Below are positions 43,945-52,548 of a DNA stretch of 64,000 nucleotides, one piece after another. Source of the DNA: DASPSM01 sp963800135 (GTDB lineage: Bacteria > Planctomycetota > Planctomycetia > Planctomycetales > Planctomycetaceae). The notes below the pieces were generated by a model. The model was not told the DNA's origin, did no database searches, and worked only from the letters and a program-made list of their open reading frames with translations. The translations under genes were made by a program, and so were the position numbers. Position 1 is the stretch's first letter. Every line of letters starts with the position of its first letter. The DNA lies in assembly GCA_963800135.1 (NCBI GenBank), contig CAWCZR010000012.1, forward strand, positions 1 to 64,000, in the 5' to 3' direction.

Positions 43945-44661
43945 ATGCTCCGCGAATTGCTGCTGATCTACATCACTCGTCCGATGGCGCGGCTGATCAT
44001 CCGCATGGGGGCCCTCCCCGCGCTACGATTCTGCTTTCACCACGTGCGGGCGCTGGAACGACTCAACGACGAGTTGGAAAAGGATCTGGCCGAATGGATC
44101 CGCGGCTCGCTGTTGTTGCTCTTGATCACCGCCAACATGGAAGTGCTGCTCTGGCACAAGCTGATTCCCTACCCCGATTTGCTCGACGCGCACAAATGGT
44201 TCGGCGTCGGTCTGCGGATCATGCTGGCGGTGGCCGTCATTCAGATGATGCCCGACCAGGAGCTGTTCACGGTCATTCACCCCGGTCCGCGAGTCCCAAA
44301 GTTCCCCCCCTGCACCTCGCTCGCGGATAAATTGCGGCTGTGCGCGAAGCCGGTGGGGCTCGGCATGTTCTGGCAGCACCTCAGCCGATCTTCGCCCGTG
44401 TTCGCGATCCTGGCCGTAATCTTCACCGGCTGGATCGGCTGGATCTGTTATGGAATGGCCGTGCTGCAATACTTGTTTATCGGTCTGGTCACCTCGCGCG
44501 ACCGGGCGATCGACGTGCTGCTGGTCTTTGACGAACAAATGGCCGCCCGCCGCCACGAACTTGTGCGGCAAGTGACCGTGCTGACAGAGTTCACTCGGAA
44601 CGAAGCCGCCTTCGATCAGCCAGAATTGCAGGTCCACAACGAATCGCACTGCGGCGATTAA
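43945..44661 (+). CDS. Multi-pass membrane protein next to the reverse transcriptase
   Basis: 238 residues. Hydrophobic helices fall at about 52-70 ('GSLLLLLITANMEVLL'), 84-102 ('GVGLRIMLAVAVIQMM') and 148-190 ('SSPVFAILAVIFTGWIGWIC', long enough for two), with basic cytoplasmic-looking ends. The C-terminal 40 residues are predicted helical and charged. I recognise no family. It is 18 bases downstream of the RT gene with AGGAA before its ATG, so co-transcription is likely. In retrons this slot often holds the toxic effector, and a two-helix membrane effector is known in one type; the role here is inference. Confidence 0.6.
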   Translation: MLRELLLIYITRPMARLIIRMGALPALRFCFHHVRALERLNDELEKDLAEWIRGSLLLLLITANMEVLLWHKLIPYPDLLDAHKWFGVGLRIMLAVAVIQMMPDQELFTVIHPGPRVPKFPPCTSLADKLRLCAKPVGLGMFWQHLSRSSPVFAILAVIFTGWIGWICYGMAVLQYLFIGLVTSRDRAIDVLLVFDEQMAARRHELVRQVTVLTEFTRNEAAFDQPELQVHNESHCGD

Positions 44662-44719
44662 TCTTCAGGCGAGCCACCTGCGTAAGCTGGCGGGTGGTTT
44701 CAGAAAGGTGATTGAGCGC

Positions 44720-45325
44720 ATGGAAATCGAAGTAGCCGGTTCGCAGCCGGTCGACATCTACCGTTTGCTGATTTCCTGCGTCACGCCGCGCCCCATCGCC
44801 TGGGTCACCAGCATCGACACGGAAGGGCGCGTGAATCTGGCGCCGTTCAGCTTCTTCAACGCGTTCGGCGCCGACCCGCCGATCGTCGTCTTCGCTCCGA
44901 ACCGACGGAGCGACGGCTCGAAGAAGGACACGCTGGCCAACGTCGAAGCGACCGGCGATTTCGTGGTCAATGCGGCCGTCGCCGAGCTGGCCGAGGCGGT
45001 CAACCTGTCATCCAAGGACCTGCCGCACGGCGAGAGCGAAGTTGAACTCACCGGCCTGTCGGTGACGCCGTCCCGCAAGGTGAAATCCCCGCGGCTCGCG
45101 GAATCACCTTTGCACATGGAGTGCGTGCTGCGGCAGGTGATCCCGATCGGCGACCGCCAGTTGTCGGCCAACCTGGTGATCGGCGAGATCGTGCTCTTTC
45201 ACGTCGACGACCGTCTGCTCGACGCCAACGGCCGCATCGACCCGCGCAAGATCAAAACGTTCGCCCGCCTCGGCGGCAACTACTACTGCCACACGAGCGA
45301 CCTGTTCGAGATGAAGCGGCCCTGA
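44720..45325 (+). CDS. Flavin reductase family protein
   Basis: ATG 44720 with AAGG 11 bases upstream is better than GTG 44708. 201 residues of split-barrel FMN-binding fold: 'CVTPRPIAWVTSIDTEGRVN' and 'LAPFSFFNAFGADPPIVVFA' form the first strands and flavin contact, 'SKKDTLANVEATGDFVVN' the next block, and 'HMECVLRQVIPIGD' the C-terminal sheet. These enzymes reduce FMN with NAD(P)H, often to supply a monooxygenase, though many planctomycete members are orphans like this one. No oxygenase is adjacent. It follows the membrane protein by 58 bases on the same strand. Confidence 0.85.
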   Translation: MEIEVAGSQPVDIYRLLISCVTPRPIAWVTSIDTEGRVNLAPFSFFNAFGADPPIVVFAPNRRSDGSKKDTLANVEATGDFVVNAAVAELAEAVNLSSKDLPHGESEVELTGLSVTPSRKVKSPRLAESPLHMECVLRQVIPIGDRQLSANLVIGEIVLFHVDDRLLDANGRIDPRKIKTFARLGGNYYCHTSDLFEMKRP

Positions 45326-45358
45326 CGGCAACTGGTCGTTAGCTCGCCGGCCCGCGGC

Positions 45359-45810
45359 TCACGACAGCCTGAGTTGCATCGTCTCGTTTTTGTGCGACGC
45401 GAATCCCAGTCGCTCGTAAAGCCGTCTGGCTCGAGTATTCCAGGGCGTCACCTCGAGTCGCACGGCGACGGCTTCGTTCCATTCGTTGTCGATCAGATGC
45501 CGGACAAAATCGGCGCCGATTCCTTGCCCGCGGCAGGGCGGAGCGACGTACAACTCATCGATGATGAGCACGTTGCCGCCGCACTCGTTGCTCCAGAAGT
45601 TGATGAGGACCGCGTAGCCGACGATCTGGCCATCCCGGCCGATTACTAAGATCGTCCCCTTCTCGGGATGCGTTTCGAGTTCATGCACTGTCCGCAAGAA
45701 GTTCTCGTCCGGCACCGGCCGCTCCGCCGGATCTTCTTCGTAGAGTTGCGCATCAGTCCCACGAGAGCCGCGTGATCGGTGTGAGCAACGCTTCGATACT
45801 GAATCGGCAT
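45359..45810 (-). CDS. GNAT-family acetyltransferase, one frameshift
   Basis: The true start is ATG 45810 ('MPIQYRSVAHTDHAALVGLM'); a missing base near 45750 shifts the frame, and 'QLYEEDPAERPVPDENFLRT' continues in the visible part. The acetyl-CoA loop is 'PPCRGQGIGADFVRHL' and the C-terminal motif 'TRARRLYERLGFASHKNE'. Joined length is about 150 residues, normal for GNAT. The substrate (amine, antibiotic or protein) cannot be predicted. Stands alone, convergent with the flavin reductase gene. Confidence 0.8.
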
Positions 45811-45897
45811 TTGTAGGTACAAAACTCGCGGACTGAAGAAAACGAAGTCACTGGCGGACGAGCCGGACGAGCCGCCAGTGCCACCCGACGCCTGCAG

Positions 45898-47123
45898 TTA
45901 CGAGTTCTTCTTCGCGGGCGACTTCGCCTTGTCGCGGGCCAGCTTCAGTTTCTTCTGAGCTTGCTCATTCTGCGGGTCGGCGGCGACCCACTTCTCCAAG
46001 AGCGGCAGCGCCTTGTCGTATTCGCCTTTCTCGAAATAGGCATCGGCCAGGCCGACTGTGCCGGCGTGCACTCCGGGAATTTTGTCGACCATCTCTTTCC
46101 AGATCTTGATCGCGCCGTCGGTGTCGCCCTTGGCGGAGAGCACGCGGGCCAGGCCGTTCATCGCGCCGGCGGCGTTGGGATCCGCGGCGATGGCTCGCTC
46201 GAAATAAGGTTTGGCGCCGTCCAAGTCTCCCTCGGTCAAGAGGCACCAGCCCATGCCGTTGAGAGCGTTGGCGTCTTTGGGATTCTTGGTCAAGAGCGGA
46301 TTCAAGATATCCTTCGCCTCGGCATGACGGCCCTGGTTGATCAATTGCCACGCGCGGGCCACCTCGACTCGGACTGGATTCGGCTCGAGTTGTTCGCGCA
46401 GTTCCGCAGACAGCTTCTTCGCCTCGGCAGCCTTCAGCATCTCCTGCGCGATGGGATCGGTCTCACCGTCGGCCAAGATTTTCCGTACGTACTTCGCCGC
46501 CTGGTCGTATTCCCCCGTGAGCAGATAGGCCTTCGCCAGGCCATGCCAGGCCGCCGGCGCTGCGGCGCGGCTTGCAGCAGGTACTCCTCGGCTTCGCGGT
46601 AGTTGCGTTGGGAGAGGGCGATCTGGCCCAAGCCGTTGAGCGCCGCCGGATGCTTGGGCTCGAGGGCAATCACTTTCTTGAACGCCGTTTGAGCGGCCTC
46701 CGCTTTGCCGCTGTTGAAGTTGTCCCAGCCGAGGCCGTTCCACGCGGCGGCGTTCTTGGGATCGAGTTTGACGGCCGCCTCGAACTTTTCGATCGCCGGC
46801 TTGAGGTCTTGCTTTTGCCACAGCTGCCAGCCTTCGGCCGACAGCGCGGCGGCTTTCTCTTCGGAGTCGCCCGCAACGGCCGTCGAGTCGAGCCGCACCG
46901 CGACGGTCGACGAAACGACAATCGCCGCCACCACTAGCGCCAGGACCGCAAAACCGGCGCCGAGCAAAAGTTTGCGACGCGAACGCCGGCGGTCTTCAGT
47001 CTTGAGCGAAGAGACGAGCAGATCATCGGCTCGCCGCACGGCTTCGTCGAGACGCGCCTGGTCGAGATGCGTCTGGTCGAGGTTCGATTCCGAGTATGGA
47101 CGATTCGAATTGTGTGCCGACAT
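45898..47123 (-). CDS. Membrane-anchored TPR protein, one frameshift
   Basis: ATG 47123 starts a polar region with a repeated 'LDQTHLDQARLDEA' pattern, then one membrane helix ('LLLGAGFAVLALVVAAIVVS') near 50-70 and a long periplasmic TPR array ('ALNGLGQIALSQRNYREAEE', 'ALNGMGWCLLTEGDLDGAKP'). A shift near 46565 breaks the frame between 'LLQAAP' and 'AAWHGLAKAYLLTGEYDQAA'; about 408 residues joined. It sits 79 bases downstream of a DUF2089 regulator gene on the same strand. Planctomycete DUF2089 genes are often beside membrane proteins, so regulator and client is a fair inference. Confidence 0.75.
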
Positions 47124-47201
47124 GATTCTTGTTCCTTTCGACCACCGCGAAGAACGGCGATCGCCATTGCGAGAATCAGACGCGAGTGATGGGAACGGAC
47201 T

Positions 47202-47633
47202 TTAGATGCGTTTGATCAGCCGGGCCGCGCTCTCGGCGGTGGTCTTTCCCGGTTCGATGGCGTCGAGCAGGTTGCCGCGGACGCGTTGCGTCTTGGCGAT
47301 CTCGCCGCGAAGCGCTTCGATCACCTTGTCGAGCCGCGAACGGATCGTCGGATACGAAACGCCGACTTGCTCGGCAATCTCCTTGAGGTTGCCGCCGGAC
47401 AGCAGAAACATCTCGATGAATCGCTGGTGCTCGACCGGCAGGACGGCAATACGAGACATGGGAAACTCGGCCTGAATCAAAACCCGACACCCACCGCAGG
47501 TCATCTGCGTCACCGCCATGGGCGTGCCGCAGTATGGACATTCGTTGCTGACGCTGGAGTGGGGGAGGGATTCCGTCACGGCTTTGTTTCTTGGATTCAG
47601 ATTATCCAATAAATCAATAAAATCAATATCCAA
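47202..47633 (-). CDS. DUF2089 regulator (zinc ribbon plus HTH)
   Basis: 143 residues. 'CPYCGTPMAVTQMTCGGC' (32-49) is a four-cysteine zinc ribbon and 'NLKEIAEQVGVSYPTIRSRL' (82-101) a sigma-70-region-4-like HTH, the order that defines DUF2089. 'HQRFIEMFLLSGG' between them is the conserved linker helix. These are thought to be DNA-binding regulators. It heads the minus-strand unit with the TPR protein. A short AT-rich leader (47634-47660, AAATTTTGTCGTTTTATC on the plus strand) could hold its promoter. Confidence 0.85.
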   Translation of the reverse strand: MDIDFIDLLDNLNPRNKAVTESLPHSSVSNECPYCGTPMAVTQMTCGGCRVLIQAEFPMSRIAVLPVEHQRFIEMFLLSGGNLKEIAEQVGVSYPTIRSRLDKVIEALRGEIAKTQRVRGNLLDAIEPGKTTAESAARLIKRI

Positions 47634-47783
47634 TCACAAATTTTGTCGTTTTATCAATACCAGCCTCCAGCACCAGGCTATGCCCGCCGACTTGACGCCG
47701 CCACTCGAGCGACTTGAAATCAACTCTCCGTGATCGGCCCCGCCCCGGCCGCACTCAGAGAATTGCAGTAAGGTCCCGCCTCC

Positions 47784-48884
47784 ATGAAAGCCGTTGCCGT
47801 TCGTCCCGGCAGAAAAAACAGCGTCCATCTGACCGACGTGCCATTGCCGCGGCTGGAGGATGTGCCCGGCGGGCGCGGCGTGTTGGTGAAGGTGCTGCGG
47901 ATCGGCGTGGATGCCACCGATCGCGAGATCAACGAGGCGCTCTATGGCAACGCGCCGCCGGGCGACGACTTTCTGGTGCTGGGGCACGAGTCGTTTGGCC
48001 GCGTCGAAGCGGTCGGCCCCAAAGTCACGCACGTGAAGCCGGGCGACTACGTCACGTGCACCGTCCGGCGGCCCGGTCATTCGATCTTCGACCAGATCGG
48101 CCGCTCCGATATCACCAGCGAAGAAACCTATTACGAGCGGGGCATCAATCTCCTGCACGGCTTTATGACCGAGTACTACGTCGACGACTGCCAGTTTGTG
48201 GTGCGGATGCCCGTCGGCCTCAAGCATCTGCACGTGCTGGCCGAGCCGATGAGCTGCGCGGCCAAGGCCGTCCAGCAAGCGTACGAGGCCCAGCGGCGCC
48301 TGCAGGTGTGGGAGCCCAAGCTGGCCTTCGTCACCGGCGCCGGGCAGATCGGCCTGCTCTCGACGCTCATCCTGCGCCTTCGGGGGCTCGATGTCTACAC
48401 CGTGGCCCGCTCACCCAAGCCGTGCCGCAAGGCGGAAATTGCCGAGGGGTTCGGCGCGCACTACGTCAGCACACGGGAGACGCCGCTGGCCGAGCTGGTC
48501 CGCCGCGTCGGCAAGCCCGACCTGATCATCGAAGCCACAGGAAGCAGCGCGGTCGCCTTCGAGGCAATGGAGATCATCGGCCACAACGGGGTCGTCGTCT
48601 GGACGAGCATCACGGGCGGCCGGCGGTCGATCGAGATTCCGGCCGACAAGGTGAACCTGAGCTGGGTCCTGGGCAACAAGCTGCTCGTCGGCTCCGTGAA
48701 CGCGAACTTTCGCCACTTCGAGATGGGAATCGCCGACCTGGCACTGGGCGAAATGACCTATCCCGGCGTGATCGAACGAATCCTCACGAATCCCGTAGAC
48801 GGCCTGGAGAACTACCACGAAATGATGCGGCTGCTGATGGAGGAGCAGGCGCTCAAGGTATTCGTCAACGTGGCGGAAGCCTGA
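47784..48884 (+). CDS. Glucose 1-dehydrogenase-like (medium-chain, Zn)
   Basis: 366 residues. The N-terminal catalytic domain has 'GIDATDREI'-type 'VDATDREINEALYG' (Thr/Asp zinc region) near 48 and 'FLVLGHESFGRVEAV' near 68, where His/Glu bind zinc; 'MPVGLKHLHVLAEPMSCAAK' and the Rossmann 'AFVTGAGQIGLLSTLIL' near 183 follow. The pattern matches archaeal-type glucose/galactose dehydrogenases (Gdh_C) that use NAD(P)+. It is divergent from the DUF2089 gene across 150 bases. The substrate in this organism is open. Confidence 0.85.
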   Translation: MKAVAVRPGRKNSVHLTDVPLPRLEDVPGGRGVLVKVLRIGVDATDREINEALYGNAPPGDDFLVLGHESFGRVEAVGPKVTHVKPGDYVTCTVRRPGHSIFDQIGRSDITSEETYYERGINLLHGFMTEYYVDDCQFVVRMPVGLKHLHVLAEPMSCAAKAVQQAYEAQRRLQVWEPKLAFVTGAGQIGLLSTLILRLRGLDVYTVARSPKPCRKAEIAEGFGAHYVSTRETPLAELVRRVGKPDLIIEATGSSAVAFEAMEIIGHNGVVVWTSITGGRRSIEIPADKVNLSWVLGNKLLVGSVNANFRHFEMGIADLALGEMTYPGVIERILTNPVDGLENYHEMMRLLMEEQALKVFVNVAEA

Positions 48885-48912
48885 TGCGAAGGGCCGCGGT
48901 TGGGCGCAACCG

Positions 48913-49050
48913 TCACTCGTCTTTGAAGTGCTCCTGCGCGTTTTTGGGAATCCGCGCCAGCCGAATTCGCCAGTAGATCCCGGCCGCCAGCAGCAAAACG
49001 ACGACCGCGATCATTCCCAGTTCGATGGGTCCCAAGTCTCCGATATGCAT
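48913..49050 (-). CDS. Small single-helix membrane protein (45 residues)
   Basis: ATG 49050, with GGAGG eight bases before it, encodes 45 residues: an N-terminal 'MHIGDLGPIE', a membrane helix 'LGMIAVVVLLLAAGIYW' and a basic/acidic tail 'RIRLARIPKNAQEHFKDE'. The strong ribosome-binding site and clean topology support a real gene although it is too short for many callers. Function unknown; helper of a membrane complex is possible. Confidence 0.6.
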   Translation of the reverse strand: MHIGDLGPIELGMIAVVVLLLAAGIYWRIRLARIPKNAQEHFKDE

Positions 49051-49124
49051 GGCCGCCTCCTATAACCGAGTGAGCCAGTGCACGCTGGACCTGGCCCGCC
49101 CAGTATAACGCCGGGCACGTCGCG

Positions 49125-49916
49125 TTAGATCACAAAGTCGGTCCGGCGGCCGAGAATGCGGTCGATCAGGTCTTGCGAGAGGTCAATCGCGACGGCCGTG
49201 TCGCGGCTGAAATCGGTCGGGTTGATGCCGCAATAGACGGACCACGGCCCCAGATGTCTCCACCGACCGGCGCGGTGGGGTTCGCTGGGCAGCACGGGGG
49301 TCGTGCAGCGGTTGCAGCTGATGGTCGAGTACCCCTGCGCATGCAGCGGATTGACGATCACCCGGTTCTGGGCGACGTATTCTTCCATCTGCGCGTCGGT
49401 CAGGTTGACGAGCGGATTGATCCGCAGGCAGTTCATCTCGGGATCGACGGCCAGAATGGGGCACGCTTCCCGCTGGCCGCCTTCGCCGCGGCGCAAGCCG
49501 CCCAACAGGGCGTCGTATTGGCCTTTGACGGTGAGCAGCGGCTCGTTCTTGCGCATATGGCAGCATTGTTGTTGCCCTTCGGTCGACAGGTACAGCACGC
49601 CGTATTGCGCCGTCTGCTCGGCCATCGACTGGCGGGGCTTGAGCGTGACCACCTCCATGCCATATTCCCGGGCGATGCGGTCGCGCGTCTCGAGGGTCTC
49701 CTCGAACATCACTCCCGTGTCGACAAACACGACCTTCACCGACGAGCCCATCTCGTGCAGCATGTGGCAGATGACGCTGCCCGCTTTTTGCATGGCCGAC
49801 AGGGCGGCCACGCGGGTGCCGAAGACGTCGCAGGTCCAGCGGATCAATTCCTGCGGTGTACGCTCCTCGAAGGTCTGGTTGATTTCAATGAGGTCCGCTT
49901 GCGTAAACCTCGCCAT
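49125..49916 (-). CDS. Phosphoadenosine/adenosine phosphosulfate reductase family
   Basis: ATG 49916 gives 263 residues. 'VFVDTGVMFEETLETRDRIA' is the CysH-type PP-loop region. Cys118-Cys119 in 'GQQQCCHMRKNEPLL' and 'CNRCTTPV' (Cys201, Cys204) make the four-cysteine set that binds [4Fe-4S], so APS reductase chemistry (assimilatory sulfate reduction) is more likely than PAPS. The usual C-terminal thiol 'ECGLH' motif is not seen; the related segment reads 'VYCGINPTDF' near 228. Sulfurylase and sulfite reductase genes are absent from the window. Alone in its unit. Confidence 0.8.
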   Translation of the reverse strand: MARFTQADLIEINQTFEERTPQELIRWTCDVFGTRVAALSAMQKAGSVICHMLHEMGSSVKVVFVDTGVMFEETLETRDRIAREYGMEVVTLKPRQSMAEQTAQYGVLYLSTEGQQQCCHMRKNEPLLTVKGQYDALLGGLRRGEGGQREACPILAVDPEMNCLRINPLVNLTDAQMEEYVAQNRVIVNPLHAQGYSTISCNRCTTPVLPSEPHRAGRWRHLGPWSVYCGINPTDFSRDTAVAIDLSQDLIDRILGRRTDFVI

Positions 49917-50364
49917 CCGAACCTTTCCAAATTCACAAAATTCGACTGAACGGCCTACTGGCGACCTCATTGTAGAGCGTACGAGTTATTGATGTCACCT
50001 CCGTTATCGGGGCTCCCCGGTGGCGGTGCGGCTCCAGCTGGAGGAGAAAGAATTTAGCATTAAGTGCCGTCTGCCCTGAGAATTAGGAGCGGGCTGCGGC
50101 CCCACGGCGCACGTGGGGAACCGATGGCCGAGCGGGGAACGCGGGAACCGATTGACCAGCCAGCCGGTCGCCGGGTCGGCCGGCGGACGAACCGTTCGCA
50201 CACGGATGACATTCGGCCGCACGGGGGCCTAGAATAGCTGTTTCGCGAGGTGCACGTCCTCATCATCGTCGTTCATCCGCATTCGTTTTAGCCGTACCAA
50301 ACGCAGTCAGCCGTAACAAAACACAGTCAGCCGAACGATCGGCACACACAATCGAGGTTGTCCG
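49917..50364. other. Intergenic region, one dispersed repeat
   Basis: No gene is seen. An imperfect hairpin CCCCACG…CGTGGGG lies at 50100-50118, and GAACCGATTGACCAGCCAGC at 50147 resembles a segment at 62188 after the secretin gene. The promoter of the lipoprotein operon should be near 50300. Confidence 0.4.
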
Positions 50365-52548
50365 ATGAATCGCCCGTTTTGGGGGATTTTGTTGTTGCTC
50401 AGCATGCTGGCGGTCGTGTCGGGCTGCTCGTCCGACTCGAAGTCGGAGCCGGGCGCGAAGACCGATCCTGCCTCTCCCGACGCTGCCACAGCCGCGGCCG
50501 GCGGCGCCCCTGCCGGCGGCAATCCGCTGGGGGCCGGTCGTTTGCTCTCCGACAACGTGAGCAAGAAACCGTCGCTTGAGGGCAAGTGGATCCTGTTGTT
50601 CTTCGAGCGGATGTCGGGCGTGGAAGTGCCGGCCGCCCTGTTGGACATCTCCAAGGGGTCCAACGGCAAGCTCAAGCCGATCGTCAAGGGTTACGGCAAG
50701 ATGCTGACGAACCCGCGTTTGCGCCGGGCCGACGCCACCGATAAAACGCTGCACATGGCGCTCGAGATGACCGTCGCCACGATGGGGCCCAATCGCCAGC
50801 CGACCCACGATACAAAACTGCTCGACATCCAGATCGATCTGCAGAACGGGCTGGCTCGCGGCAGCGCCCAGTTCGAGCCGATGGACGCCTTTGCCGTGAT
50901 GCTCGTCCCCACCGAGCTCGACACCATTCAGAGCTTGACCCCGGTGCAGTTGCCCGAATCGGCCGATCTGCAGGCAAGCAAGGAGGCCACGCCCGAGCAG
51001 GCCATGGAGCAGCTCTACTCGTTCGTTCACGCGCATCCCGACAGCCCGCTCACGCTCGAGATGTATCCCTACGTCTTCCGGGGCGCGCCGGCCAAGAAGC
51101 TGGACGAAGCTGCCATTAACGCCGAGGCCGACAAGTACGCGGAATTGGCGCAGCGCTGGTCGCCGCGGCTGGGCTTCAAGTCGCGGATCGACGTGGCCGC
51201 CGCGCTGATTCCCACCGGCTACATGCCCAAGGCCTCGCTCAAGCAGATTGACATCGCCCAGAAAAATCTGACGGAGGAACGCATTCCGGTCTGGAAGCAG
51301 CTGCTGGGCGACATGAAGGACGCCGTCCTGTCCAACCTGGCTCTCAGCCAGATTCAAAACGGCACGCCGGAAGAAAAAACGAAGGCCGCCCAAACGCTCC
51401 GCGAGCGGCTCAAGCTGCAGCCTTTTAACCCCATCGCCTTGTACGAGCTGGCCCGCTACGACGAGCAGCAGGGCAAGAAGCAAGAGGCGCTCCGCGGGTA
51501 TGCCGAGGTCGCGGTGCTGCCGATGTTCGACATCATGCTCGACACGATGTGGAAGCAGGACCAGTCGCAGCACGATCCGCCCAAGCAGACGGCCGAAACG
51601 CTGTGGAAGGGGCTGCACGGCGGCAAGCTCGACGGCTTCGACGCCTACCTCGATAAGGTCTACGCGGAGGCGATGCCCAAGGGCAAAGGCAAAAAGGTCG
51701 AGCCTCGCTCGAAGCAGACTGACAACCGCGTCGTGTTGTGCGAGCTCTTCACGGGAGCCGATTGCGGCCCCTGCGTGGCGGCCGACGTCGCCTTCTCAGA
51801 ATTGGTGAAGAACTACGCGCCCAGCGAAGTGGTCTCGCTGGAATATCACGAGCACATTCCCCACCCGGATGCGCTCGCCAACAGCGATACCGAGCAGCGG
51901 TTCCAGTTCTATTTCCCGGAACGCGGCGGCACGCCGACGTTTGTGATCTCGGGCAAGCCCGTGCAGGTGGGCGGCTATTTGCACCAAGCAGAGGAGGTCT
52001 ACTCCACGCTCCACGGGCAGGTCGACCTCATGCTCTTGCGAAAGACCACTGTCCGCATCGACCTCAAGGCTCAGCCCAAGGACGGAGCGGTCGCCGTGAC
52101 GGCCGAAGCGAACGGCTCCTTTGCCGCGACCGACCCGGTGCGTCTGCGGCTCGTGCTGGCCGAGGAGCGCGTCGGTCTGCGGGGATCCAACGGCGTCCGC
52201 GAGCACGACATGGTGGTTCGCGCGATGCCGGGAGGCACCTCGGGCATCGAGCTCAAGGACGGCAAGCTCCGCTACGAGGGAAAGATCGACATCACCAAGA
52301 TCAAGCGCGAGCTCGACGATTACCTGCGGGCTTACGAAGAGGCGAACAAGACCACGTTCCCCCTCAAGCCCCTCGATCTGTCGCACCTGCGCCTCGTGGC
52401 CTTCGTGCAGAATGACCAGACGAAAGAGGTCTACCAGGCCGCCTCGATCCCATTCCCGACCGGGTCGGCTCCCGCAACGGGTAAAGCGCAGGCCTCGGCC
52501 GAAAAGACGAAAGGCGCGGCTCCCGCCGTCAGCAAGGCCTCGCCGTGA
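50365..52548 (+). CDS. Lipoprotein with thioredoxin-like domain
   Basis: 727 residues. A lipobox 'MLAVVSGCSS' near 14-23 (Cys21) marks a lipoprotein, followed by an Ala/Pro linker. Residues 60-440 hold an all-helical repeat region of unknown family. The thioredoxin-like domain has 'ELFTGADCGPCVAADVAF' with CGPC near 468-471 and 'GGTPTFVISGKPVQ' as the cis-Pro loop; a beta-rich C-terminus and Ala/Pro tail follow. It may reduce disulfides or assist cytochrome maturation in the periplasm. Its stop overlaps the start of the PVC cytochrome gene by GTGA, so the two products probably act together. Confidence 0.75.
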   Translation: MNRPFWGILLLLSMLAVVSGCSSDSKSEPGAKTDPASPDAATAAAGGAPAGGNPLGAGRLLSDNVSKKPSLEGKWILLFFERMSGVEVPAALLDISKGSNGKLKPIVKGYGKMLTNPRLRRADATDKTLHMALEMTVATMGPNRQPTHDTKLLDIQIDLQNGLARGSAQFEPMDAFAVMLVPTELDTIQSLTPVQLPESADLQASKEATPEQAMEQLYSFVHAHPDSPLTLEMYPYVFRGAPAKKLDEAAINAEADKYAELAQRWSPRLGFKSRIDVAAALIPTGYMPKASLKQIDIAQKNLTEERIPVWKQLLGDMKDAVLSNLALSQIQNGTPEEKTKAAQTLRERLKLQPFNPIALYELARYDEQQGKKQEALRGYAEVAVLPMFDIMLDTMWKQDQSQHDPPKQTAETLWKGLHGGKLDGFDAYLDKVYAEAMPKGKGKKVEPRSKQTDNRVVLCELFTGADCGPCVAADVAFSELVKNYAPSEVVSLEYHEHIPHPDALANSDTEQRFQFYFPERGGTPTFVISGKPVQVGGYLHQAEEVYSTLHGQVDLMLLRKTTVRIDLKAQPKDGAVAVTAEANGSFAATDPVRLRLVLAEERVGLRGSNGVREHDMVVRAMPGGTSGIELKDGKLRYEGKIDITKIKRELDDYLRAYEEANKTTFPLKPLDLSHLRLVAFVQNDQTKEVYQAASIPFPTGSAPATGKAQASAEKTKGAAPAVSKASP

